Part shown: positions 27,506 to 35,064 of the stretch, piece by piece | Numbering within the stretch: the first letter of the stretch is position 1 | How the letters are laid out: each line of letters begins with the position of its first letter | Source of the DNA: Bacteroidetes bacterium HGW-Bacteroidetes-6 | GTDB taxonomy: Bacteria > Bacteroidota > Bacteroidia > Bacteroidales > DTU049 | Assembly: GCA_002842495.1 (NCBI GenBank) | Contig: PHDB01000021.1 | Coordinates: 1-53,764, forward strand | Reading direction: 5' to 3' | DNA: 53,764 nucleotides | The notes under the pieces: model-generated | Told to the model about the DNA's origin: nothing | What the model saw: only the letters and a program-made list of their open reading frames with translations | Database searches by the model: none | Program-made: the position numbers and the translations under genes

Positions 27506-29572
27506 ATGAACTACCGGACAGTTATTTTTGCAATCATGGCATTTGTGGCGTATTTGAGCGCTTCGGCCAACACCTACACTGTGACCAATACAAACACTTC
27601 AGGCGCGGGAAGTTTGTTTGCTGCCATTACAACAGCCAACACAGCACCGGGTGCACCACACAGCATTGTATTCAACATCCCTACAAGCGACCCCAACTAC
27701 AATTCCACAAAGGGAATTTGGGTCATCAACATCACCAATGCATCAAAGCTACCCTATATTATTGGTTCCAACATCAGCATTGATGCTTCGACGCAAACCA
27801 CCAATGTTGGGAATACCAACATCAATGGTCCCGAGATTGTACTCGATGGCGGAGGAAGCACCGATTATTGCTTTTTTGTGATGAATGGTTCGGGGATTAC
27901 CATTCGCGGATTCAATATCAGGCAGTTTACCATTGGTATTCAAATTACGGGCAGTAGTGCACAGAACTGCGTGATTGCAGGCAATTATGTTGGTGTGGAC
28001 GAAACTGCCACCGACACGGCAGGCTGCGATATTGGCGTCGAAATTATGAATCTGGCAGGCTATGCAACTATCGGTGGCCCCAATCCCGAAGACCGTAACA
28101 TTATCAGCGGAAATGGTCATATTGGGCTTCGTCTGCTTAGTTCGAGTCACAACACCGTTATCAACAACTACATCGGAACCGACCGTACCGGAAGTTATGC
28201 ACTTAAAAATTACGACGGACTCAGCCTCGAAGCTGTAACACAATACAATCAGATTGGTGGCAACAGCGCTTTGCTACGCAATGTGATTTCGGGCAACGAA
28301 GCCTACGGTTTGCCGCTGATTGGCTACGACACCCAGCACAACATCATTCAGGGCAATTATATTGGCACCAATGCAGCCGGTACTGCAGCCATACCCAACA
28401 CATACGGAATTTTGTTTGACGACGGCTCACATTTCAACACCGTTGGTGGTTTGGGTGCCGGTGAAGGCAATGTACTTTCGGGGAATTCGGGCTACGGACT
28501 TTTTCTCTACAACAATGGAACCACCGAAAATTGGTGCTACGGCAATTTGATCGGAACCGATTATACCGGAACACAAGCTGTACCTAATGGCAATGGCGTT
28601 GTGATTGACGGAATTGCAACTCGCCATATTCTCGACAAAAATGTAATTTCGGGCAACATTCAAAACGGAATTGCAATTCATATCACCGGCACCAACGAGC
28701 ATAGAATTACCCGCAATTACATTGGAACCGATATCACCGGAACACTGCCACTCGGGAATGGAGCCGACGGAATTCGCATTGCCGAAGGCGGACAATACAA
28801 CATTATAGGCGTGCCCGATTCGGGAAATATTATAGCCTACAACGGCGGAAACGGAATCACTGTTCTCACTGCAGCCGATTATGGCAACAGCTTTTCGGCC
28901 AACAGAATTTTCGGAAACGCACAATTGGGAATCGATTTGTATCCGCAAGGCGTGACCGACAACGATGCCGGCGACGGCGACAGCGGCCCCAATCAGCTCA
29001 TAAATTTTCCTGTAATCGATTCGTCTGTTTATCATGCTGGACTCGGAACCACAACTGTTTACGGACATCTCGACCACAGCAGTCCCGACTTATGCCGCGT
29101 TGAATTATTTGGCTCCTCTGGTGATGCAAGCGGACACGGTCAGGCCAACGAATATCTTGGTTTCGCAACGCCACTCAGCAACGGGACTTTCAGCTTCGAA
29201 ATCGGCACAGTACTTTTCTGGGGCGAAGTGACCGCCACTGCCACCGACAACGATGGAAATACATCGGAGTTTTCGCAAAACATCGAACTTCCATCGCCCA
29301 ATGCCATTTACGAAGTCGAAAACAAAAGCTACTATGTGTTTCCGAATCCGGCGAATGGCGTTTTTGTAGCTCAAAATATTAAGAAAAACAAATTCACACT
29401 GGAATTAATGAATTCGAACGGCGAAGTGCTTTTCACAGATGAATTCGAAGAAGGAGTTGCTATAGTTCCAACCATTCGTTATGTAACCGGAGAATACTGG
29501 CTACGACTCACGAGCGACGAAGGCACTGTGATTAAATCGCTGATTATTTTGGAACATAGTTTTTGGAAATGA
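27506..29572 (+). CDS. Secreted right-handed beta-helix protein with T9SS-like C-terminus
   Basis: A 688-residue exported protein with a signal peptide ending near SASANTY. The body is a parallel beta-helix of the pectate-lyase/NosD-like type. Five copies of the NYIGT motif occur (NYVGVDETATDTAG, NYIGTDRTG, NYIGTNAAG, NLIGTDYTG, NYIGTDITG), each preceded by a V.SGN or V.AGN turn. The C-terminal 75 residues have the PNPANGVF and GEYWLRLTSD pattern of T9SS type A sorting domains, although the tail is less typical. Function may be adhesion or polysaccharide binding or cleavage; catalytic residues were not identified. The base composition looks higher in G+C than in its neighbours. Confidence 0.82.
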   Translation: MNYRTVIFAIMAFVAYLSASANTYTVTNTNTSGAGSLFAAITTANTAPGAPHSIVFNIPTSDPNYNSTKGIWVINITNASKLPYIIGSNISIDASTQTTNVGNTNINGPEIVLDGGGSTDYCFFVMNGSGITIRGFNIRQFTIGIQITGSSAQNCVIAGNYVGVDETATDTAGCDIGVEIMNLAGYATIGGPNPEDRNIISGNGHIGLRLLSSSHNTVINNYIGTDRTGSYALKNYDGLSLEAVTQYNQIGGNSALLRNVISGNEAYGLPLIGYDTQHNIIQGNYIGTNAAGTAAIPNTYGILFDDGSHFNTVGGLGAGEGNVLSGNSGYGLFLYNNGTTENWCYGNLIGTDYTGTQAVPNGNGVVIDGIATRHILDKNVISGNIQNGIAIHITGTNEHRITRNYIGTDITGTLPLGNGADGIRIAEGGQYNIIGVPDSGNIIAYNGGNGITVLTAADYGNSFSANRIFGNAQLGIDLYPQGVTDNDAGDGDSGPNQLINFPVIDSSVYHAGLGTTTVYGHLDHSSPDLCRVELFGSSGDASGHGQANEYLGFATPLSNGTFSFEIGTVLFWGEVTATATDNDGNTSEFSQNIELPSPNAIYEVENKSYYVFPNPANGVFVAQNIKKNKFTLELMNSNGEVLFTDEFEEGVAIVPTIRYVTGEYWLRLTSDEGTVIKSLIILEHSFWK

Positions 29573-29632
29573 GAAAACTGATTCCGCAATGATTTAGAAA
29601 ATTATCGGAACGTGCGGTAGCGAGTTTTCTTT
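29572..29632. terminator. Hairpin terminator between convergent genes
   Basis: AGAAAACT (29572-29579) pairs with AGTTTTCT (29623-29630), and inner CCGCA (29584-29588) pairs with TGCGG (29613-29617), giving a long imperfect hairpin followed by T-rich sequence. It starts at the beta-helix stop codon and lies just before the end of the leftward lipoprotein gene. Confidence 0.6.
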
Positions 29633-29640
29633 CTATACTT

Positions 29641-30366
29641 TTATTGAATGTTTCCGTCAGATTGCAGTTGTTGTTTTACTCTTTCGTTGTTTATAATCGA
29701 TTCTCGATACAGTTCGAAATTGGCGTAGTTGTTTGGCGAATCTTTGATTTGGTCGTACAAGAACGATTTATCTTTTTGAGGATAGATAATGATGGTTTCG
29801 CCAAAGCGCAAATCGAACAGTTTCATATTCACCACAACGAAAGAGTATCCATCGGGGCTGGCACTAAAAACCCAATCGATTTGATTGTTGGTGACCACAA
29901 AATATCCTTCGGCCGTGAGATAGGGAAAGTTTCTAGAATCGACCAGAGTTGATTCATCAGATTCTTTGTCGTTTGAAAGAACCATTAACGTCAATCTGTC
30001 AACAATACTATCGCTATCTGGGTTTACATATTCGCCAATTCTTACACCTTTAACAACTTGCGTTTCGTATTCAATTGTAAAAGGAATGCTCGAAACTGCA
30101 TAATCGTATTCGGCTACAGGAAAAGGCGATTTATTTAAAGGATAGCTCTGAAAAACTTCGGTATACTTTTCGTAGGTCGCAATATCTTGCTGAAACAGCT
30201 TTTTATCCCAATGCGAACTATCAAGATGTTCGTTTGCTCTTGCATTCAACGTTTCGAGAGTCCATTTTGGTTCTTCCGCACTATTAAAGGTTGATACAGT
30301 TGCTTTTCGAACTTGGCAAGAATAGAAAATGAGCCCTGTGATTGTAAGTATGATTATCTTTTTCAT
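29641..30366 (-). CDS. Lipoprotein of unknown function
   Basis: A 241-residue lipoprotein with a signal peptide and a lipobox ending FYSC (Cys at residue 17). The mature domain is rich in acidic residues and has a YDYAVSSIPFTIEYETQVV segment and a DDSIVDRLTLMVLS segment. I recognise no family. It is monocistronic, flanked by the beta-helix gene and the ppk2 locus, and its upstream 350 bp hold no clear promoter. Confidence 0.65.
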   Translation of the reverse strand: MKKIIILTITGLIFYSCQVRKATVSTFNSAEEPKWTLETLNARANEHLDSSHWDKKLFQQDIATYEKYTEVFQSYPLNKSPFPVAEYDYAVSSIPFTIEYETQVVKGVRIGEYVNPDSDSIVDRLTLMVLSNDKESDESTLVDSRNFPYLTAEGYFVVTNNQIDWVFSASPDGYSFVVVNMKLFDLRFGETIIIYPQKDKSFLYDQIKDSPNNYANFELYRESIINNERVKQQLQSDGNIQ

Positions 30367-30716
30367 CTTTTCTCAATTGTTGTTCAAGTTGTTAGCAATT
30401 CTTCTAAGAGTACAAAACATCTGAATTTGTGTGAATAGTTGCCTCGTTTGCCAAGCTGTTAAACAAAATTACAAAGTTCTATTTAGGCTATTTTCATTTT
30501 CTGTTCAATATCATGTGTAAATATTTCTATGACTTTTGAACTATTTCTCTCAAAAACGGTCGAGGTCATGTGTCGAATTGAGCTGCATAGCAATGCTTTA
30601 AAGCTCAGCACAATTGCCGATTAAATGAATATTGATTGTATCAACTTATGTAGTGGAAAATGATTCGTCTTCGCTATTATGCGTATTCACGAATTAGCAT
30701 ATCAGCAAATTTCACA
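30367..30716. other. Intergenic region of about 350 bp between a lipoprotein gene and ppk2
   Basis: Mostly AT-rich. A TAATTTTG-like match on the minus strand (30471-30464) is too far from the lipoprotein start to be compelling. GAGCT and AGCTC arms near 30580-30605 form a weak hairpin. No gene, repeat or RNA could be supported. Confidence 0.4.
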
Positions 30717-31583
30717 TCACTCCCCTTCCAACTGCTTTTTCGCTTTTTCGAGAACCTCTGCCGAAGCAGCTGCAGGATAATGCAAATCGAGGTTTTTGAG
30801 TGTTTCTGCGATAATTTCGCCAATGGCAATACGCGTAAACCATTTGTGATCGGCAGGAATTACGTACCAAGGTGCAAATTTAGTTGAAGTTTCGGTGAGC
30901 ATCTCTTCGTATGCCTGCTGATATTCTTTCCAATAGGCACGCTCGGCCAAATCGGCTGGACTGAATTTCCAGTTTTTCTCGGGTCGGTCGATGCGTTCGA
31001 GCAAACGTTTCTTTTGTTCGTCTTTCGAAAGATGGAGAAAGAATTTCAGCACAATGGTACCGTTTTGCCTGAGTCCTTTTTCGAAATTGTTGATTTGCTC
31101 ATATCGATCCTCCCAAAACTTCTTGTCAAATTTTTCAACCGAGTCGTAACCGGGCAAACGCTCGTTGAGAATGTACTGTGGATGCACTTTGGTTACCAGC
31201 ACGTTTTCGTAATGCGACCGGTTGAAAACGCCAATTTGTCCCCTTTCGGGCAATGCAAGATAGTGTCGCCACAGGTAATTGTGATCGAGTTCAAGCGAAC
31301 TGGGTGTTTTGAAACTGCTCACCACACATCCTTGCGGGTTGAGTCCTGACATAACGTGTTTAACAACGCCGTCTTTGCCTGCAGCATCGGGTGCTTGCAG
31401 AATGATGAGCAACGAATAGCGGTTGTCGGCCCAAAAAACATCTTGCAAAACCGATAATTCGGCAATATTTTTTTTCAGCAGTTCCTTGGCTTCTTCTTTA
31501 TTGAGGTCGCCGGTATAATCGGTTTTGAAATCGTTGAGAGAAATCTTGGTTCCCGGCTCGGCTATTAGTTTTGATAGTTTCAT
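30717..31583 (-). CDS. ppk2: Polyphosphate kinase 2 family nucleotide phosphotransferase
   Basis: A 288-residue enzyme of the PPK2 family, which transfers phosphate between polyphosphate and nucleoside mono- or diphosphates. The start at 31583 (MKLSKLIAEPG) gives the family-typical N-terminus and is preceded by a good promoter; an in-frame extension upstream is probably untranslated. The Walker A-like loop is APDAAGKDG (residues 64-72), followed by KHVMSGLNPQG. The Walker B-like segment is GVFNRSHYE (118-126), and the lid region KFFLHLSKDEQKKRL is present. These forms are close to class III, which act on AMP and ADP, but the class cannot be fixed by sight. It divides from the next lipoprotein gene. 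Confidence 0.92.
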   Translation of the reverse strand: MKLSKLIAEPGTKISLNDFKTDYTGDLNKEEAKELLKKNIAELSVLQDVFWADNRYSLLIILQAPDAAGKDGVVKHVMSGLNPQGCVVSSFKTPSSLELDHNYLWRHYLALPERGQIGVFNRSHYENVLVTKVHPQYILNERLPGYDSVEKFDKKFWEDRYEQINNFEKGLRQNGTIVLKFFLHLSKDEQKKRLLERIDRPEKNWKFSPADLAERAYWKEYQQAYEEMLTETSTKFAPWYVIPADHKWFTRIAIGEIIAETLKNLDLHYPAAASAEVLEKAKKQLEGE

Positions 31584-31599
31584 GTATTTTTTTCTTATC

Positions 31600-31629
31600 C
31601 AAAGATATAAAAAACGATGTACAAAACAA
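31600..31629 (-). promoter_or_regulatory. Promoter of ppk2
   Basis: Minus strand TTG (31629-31627), 19-nt spacer, TATCTTTG (31607-31600). The leader is about 17 nt. Confidence 0.75.
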
Positions 31630-31662
31630 TGAACCAATCGATGTGTATTTTTCAAAACGTTG

Positions 31663-31692
31663 TTGAGCCAACCGGATAATTCAATATCTTTG
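31663..31692 (+). promoter_or_regulatory. Promoter of the 31.8 kb lipoprotein gene
   Basis: TTG at 31663-31665, 19-nt spacer, TATCTTTG at 31685-31692. It faces away from the ppk2 promoter. The start codon is 78 nt further on, a longer leader than usual in this window. Confidence 0.7.
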
Positions 31693-31770
31693 TAATGGTT
31701 GCAACTTTTCACAGATTACTTTGTGAAAACTGTTCGAATATGCATCTTGAAGACCACCAAAACAAAAATC

Positions 31771-32877
31771 ATGAATCCCATTTTTTTGATTATTTTTCTA
31801 AGTCTTTTTTCGTGTTCATCGCCTAAACAGTCGGACACCGAGCAAACAAACAACAATTTTGCAACTACCGAATGCAGCAAGCTTTATCCATTTCAGAGCT
31901 ATTATATTGACCTCGACGAAAACAACTCTGTTCTCATTGATGGTTTACCTGCCACCGATTTCAAAACCTGTTCGAAATACGCTCGCCGATTCAAAAACAT
32001 CATATCCGACTCGGTTTCGCTGAATGGGAAATTGTTTGTGGTTGAATACGACAATGATAAAGGAATTTACAAAATCAATATTTCCGAAGACAACAAAAAG
32101 ATTGGAAGCATCGATTTGCCAGTCGAAAATCCATTGCCCGAAGTGCGCGAGTACTATATTCATCTGCTGCCCTACAAAGACAATGTGATTATGTTTATGA
32201 ACGACATGTATGGCACCGATTATATCATTTGCAAATACAATGCTGATGGTAAAGAGCTGATGCGTACTACCATCGAGCATACATTTATAACGCATCCCGA
32301 ACCCAACACCAACTACATGCATCCCTACCTCTATTTGAGCGGATTCACTGGAACACAAATGATTTTCTCATCGAATGTTGGCTTTTCGGAAAAAGACAAA
32401 ACCGTGGTATTGTCGATGGACAATTTCAGCAAAACAGAATACGACAAAACCGCCAATGGACTCATTCTTGATGAAAACGAAATGAATTTGGCTGGTTTTA
32501 TCTCGAGCAACGACGATAAATTCAAAATTCAAATGCTTGACGGCAAAAAATACGATTTTGAAATTAAAAACGGCGACCCAGCTTGCGAATGTTTGCTCAG
32601 TGGAAATCTACTTTATATTGCCAATTACCATCCAATAGCTACTGGTTCGAGCTTGCAGTGTTTCGACTTCAGCACCGGAAAAATGAAATGGACAGCCGAT
32701 GTGAAGCAAGTGAATGCATCGCATTCCGAATATGCCAACAAAGTAACATTAAGCATGTATAAAGATAAAATCATCATGGAAGGCAACGAGTCGTATGGTT
32801 CTTATGTCCAAATTTTCGATGCTGCCAGCGGGAAGCGACTTGCGGACTTTGGCGATTTTATTGATATCGGGGAATAG
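31771..32877 (+). CDS. Lipoprotein, probably of beta-propeller type
   Basis: A 368-residue lipoprotein. The ATG at 31771 (MNPIFLIIFLSLFSCSS) gives a lipobox ending LFSC. An earlier in-frame start would add a non-signal extension. The mature part alternates hydrophobic beta strands with Asp/Asn-rich turns, and includes YYIDLDENNSV, RIFHLLPYKDNVIMF-type strands and AASGKRLADFG near the end. This fits a propeller-like fold as in several Bacteroidota lipoproteins, but I cannot name the family. Confidence 0.65.
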   Translation: MNPIFLIIFLSLFSCSSPKQSDTEQTNNNFATTECSKLYPFQSYYIDLDENNSVLIDGLPATDFKTCSKYARRFKNIISDSVSLNGKLFVVEYDNDKGIYKINISEDNKKIGSIDLPVENPLPEVREYYIHLLPYKDNVIMFMNDMYGTDYIICKYNADGKELMRTTIEHTFITHPEPNTNYMHPYLYLSGFTGTQMIFSSNVGFSEKDKTVVLSMDNFSKTEYDKTANGLILDENEMNLAGFISSNDDKFKIQMLDGKKYDFEIKNGDPACECLLSGNLLYIANYHPIATGSSLQCFDFSTGKMKWTADVKQVNASHSEYANKVTLSMYKDKIIMEGNESYGSYVQIFDAASGKRLADFGDFIDIGE

Positions 32878-32921
32878 CATCTGCCTCGTAAAACAATGGC
32901 TCTACTCCGTTTCAAATAGTC

Positions 32922-33425
32922 TCATTTTGGTTCCCACAATTCAATTTTGTTGCCTTCGGCATCCATAATATGCACAAATTTGCCATAGTCGTAAGAAGTA
33001 ATACTGTCCAGTATGGTTACTCCGTTTCCTTTGAGTTTGGCGACAAGACCTTCAATATTCTGAACGCGGTAATTGATCATAAAATCTTTTGAAGATGGGG
33101 AAAAATATTCGTCTCCTTTTTGGAAAGGACTCCATTGAAGATAGTCTATCTCGTCGGGTCGGTCGATGTTTCTCGATTTAAAATTCGACGAACCCCATTC
33201 ATTCATTTCAATACCCAAATTTTCGGCATACCATTCTTTCGTTTTCTCCGGATTGTCCGAAAAAAAGAAAACACCTCCGATTCCGGTTACCTTTGGAGTG
33301 GTATCTTTCGGTTGAACTGAATTCTCCGTTTTCTTTTTTGAATCTTCCATATCGTTGTTTTTTGTTTTTGTATTGCAGCTGGTAAAAGCAGCCAAAATTG
33401 ATATTGATAAAAGAAGTTTTTTCAT
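32922..33425 (-). CDS. VOC (glyoxalase/bleomycin resistance-like) domain lipoprotein
   Basis: A 167-residue lipoprotein. The start at 33425 (MKKLLLSISILAAFTSCN) gives a lipobox FTSC at about residue 17; the longer in-frame extension would overlap the exonuclease gene and is rejected. A 30-residue polar linker follows, then a VOC domain with a GIGGVFFFSDNPEKTKEWYAEN opening and the C-terminal FVHIMDAEGNKIELWEP strand. VOC domains are metal-binding beta-alpha-beta barrels with diverse activities; the exported lipidated location is unusual for them. The substrate is unknown. Confidence 0.8.
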   Translation of the reverse strand: MKKLLLSISILAAFTSCNTKTKNNDMEDSKKKTENSVQPKDTTPKVTGIGGVFFFSDNPEKTKEWYAENLGIEMNEWGSSNFKSRNIDRPDEIDYLQWSPFQKGDEYFSPSSKDFMINYRVQNIEGLVAKLKGNGVTILDSITSYDYGKFVHIMDAEGNKIELWEPK

Positions 33426-33477
33426 CTGACTATTGTTGTTGATTGTAAAGGACTTTCCAGTCCGATTCAAAACACAT

Positions 33478-34053
33478 TTATATTTTCCCAAGTCGACGTA
33501 GTTCCCAAAAACATTTTGCGGTTGCATTAATATCAACTGCAGCATTATGGGCTTCGTCGAAATCTGTTCCGAAAAGTTTGTAATGCAACTCCGATAGCTT
33601 TGGCCACTTATATCCATAAGGCCCGTCGATTGCACAAAAGTTTGTGGTGCTTTGCATTGTGCAAATTTTTCTTTTTGTCGATGTGCTATCTTCCATTCGA
33701 TTTCTCAAAAACTCAGCTCCAATAATCTTCTCATCGAAACTCATGTTGTGAGCAACAAGATATTCAGCTTGATTTATTAATGATTGGAAATGGTGCAACA
33801 CTGTCTGAATCGGTTGGCCTTCTCGGATAGCTCTTTCTGTCGAAATTCCATGTATTCTCGATGAATCAGTTGGAATTATAAATCCTTCCGGTTTGATGAT
33901 ATAGTCGCCGCTCGAAATGATATTTCCGTTTATATCGTAGAATAAATAAGCCAATTGAACCAGTCGTGGCCAATTGTTTAAATCGCTTACAGGTGCTTTC
34001 CAGTTTTTTGGGAGCCCTGTTGTTTCCGTGTCAAAAAACAGGTACATAGACAT
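33478..34053 (-). CDS. DEDDh-type 3'-5' exonuclease (DnaQ-like)
   Basis: A 191-residue soluble exonuclease. The DEDDh motifs are visible: Exo I FDTETTGLP (D8, E10), Exo II AHNMSFDEK, and Exo III HNAAVDINA with the catalytic His. This is the fold of the DNA polymerase III epsilon subunit and related proofreading or RNA-processing enzymes. No polymerase-binding tail is apparent, so it may be a stand-alone exonuclease. The start at 34053 is the first plausible ATG. It is 52 bp upstream of the VOC lipoprotein on the same strand. Confidence 0.9.
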   Translation of the reverse strand: MSMYLFFDTETTGLPKNWKAPVSDLNNWPRLVQLAYLFYDINGNIISSGDYIIKPEGFIIPTDSSRIHGISTERAIREGQPIQTVLHHFQSLINQAEYLVAHNMSFDEKIIGAEFLRNRMEDSTSTKRKICTMQSTTNFCAIDGPYGYKWPKLSELHYKLFGTDFDEAHNAAVDINATAKCFWELRRLGKI

Positions 34054-34385
34054 TGTATATTTGAATCAAGATTGTAAATATACAGTAAAATATTTAAACA
34101 AAACACGCCCTTCTTTGAATCGATCTCTCTGATTCGCACATGATAGAATATTGCTGGTTTGCTAATCACCTGCCCCCATCAAAAGCTTGCAGGGTCGTCA
34201 CCCCTTGGGCTTTTAAACTCTATGAACATTTTCCTTCAATCGACCAGATTTGTATACTATGTTAAAAACACAAAACCCATTCCATTTAGTTTCAGTGCAG
34301 TAAACATCAGAATATAAATTACGATTCTTTATAAAAAATGTGAAGTAGAAATCATTTCTTATCTTTACTGCAAAAACAGTAATCT
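34054..34385. other. Intergenic region of about 330 bp before the DUF3795 gene
   Basis: A possible hairpin occurs at about 34181-34214 (AAAAGC with GCTTTT, inner GGGT with ACCC), but no gene ends just before it on the plus strand. A TATCTTTA at 34360-34367, close to the -7 consensus, may serve the DUF3795 gene. Nothing else is supported. Confidence 0.4.
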
Positions 34386-34679
34386 ATGACAGGCAATATC
34401 AGTATATGCGGAGTTGATTGCACAACATGCCCCGAATTCAATGTTCAATGCCGAGGATGCAACGCCATTGCCGGCAAAGTATTTTGGGCCGGATTTATGG
34501 GCATGGAAGTTTGCCCTATGTATAGTTGTTGCACAACAGACAAAAAGCTGGAACATTGCGGACATTGCAGCAAATTGCCCTGCAAAATCTATTCCGACAC
34601 CCGCGACCCGGCTATGACCGAAGAACAGCATTTGGAGGGAATTAAAAAGCGTGTAAATACATTGAAAGGTTTATTGTGA
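34386..34679 (+). CDS. DUF3795 cysteine-rich protein
   Basis: A 97-residue protein with a dense cysteine pattern: CGVDCTTCPEFNVQCRGC near the start, then CPMYSCC and CGHCSKLPC. This matches DUF3795, a small family of presumed metal-binding proteins of unknown function. The cysteines suggest zinc or an iron-sulfur site. The stop codon overlaps the GTG of the next small gene, so the two are translationally coupled. Confidence 0.85.
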   Translation: MTGNISICGVDCTTCPEFNVQCRGCNAIAGKVFWAGFMGMEVCPMYSCCTTDKKLEHCGHCSKLPCKIYSDTRDPAMTEEQHLEGIKKRVNTLKGLL

Positions 34680-35056
34680 AAATAGCTTTGATAATTTTAA
34701 TTGCACTCCTGTTTTCTTTTTGCAAAACGAATGAGAGAACTGATACAATCGACCAAAAGCAAGTTTACTGCAACAATTCAGGCGACAGCATTGTGCTCTT
34801 TCGGCTCAACGATTCACTGATGCAAACAATTTTTTACAACAACAATGGCGATATATTCGATACCACCATGCAAATTGTTAACGATTTCGATTTGCGAATG
34901 CACGACGACACAATACAATTTCTAAAATTCCATTATGGAGGACTTGAACGGTATGGAGATAGCCTGATGATTTGCGAATTCAGCAACATGGAATTTTTGG
35001 CACAATACATCAGACTGGACAGCATGTACAATCGGCCATTTTTTCGGTGTTATTGA
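34676..35056 (+). CDS. Small lipoprotein translationally coupled to the DUF3795 gene
   Basis: A 126-residue lipoprotein starting at the GTG at 34676, which overlaps the upstream TGA stop (GTGA). The signal core IALIILIALLFSF precedes a Cys at about residue 16. The mature part has a YNNNGDIFDTTMQIVND segment. There is no recognised family. The overlap fixes the start and implies coupled expression with DUF3795. It ends 8 bp before the convergent TonB-dependent receptor gene. Confidence 0.65.
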   Translation: MKIALIILIALLFSFCKTNERTDTIDQKQVYCNNSGDSIVLFRLNDSLMQTIFYNNNGDIFDTTMQIVNDFDLRMHDDTIQFLKFHYGGLERYGDSLMICEFSNMEFLAQYIRLDSMYNRPFFRCY

Positions 35057-35064
35057 TGTAATTA

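Noticed and set aside
27163..27783. Open rightward frame of about 206 codons from a GTG
   Set aside because: It overlaps the beta-helix gene out of frame by 278 bp, has no family resemblance and no signal; the beta-helix frame is clearly the coding one.
28427..29077. 216-codon leftward frame within the beta-helix gene
   Set aside because: Mirror of the repeated NYIGT region; no start context or motif.
33426..33635. Longer N-terminus for the VOC lipoprotein
   Set aside because: It overlaps the exonuclease gene in another frame and would bury the lipoprotein signal.
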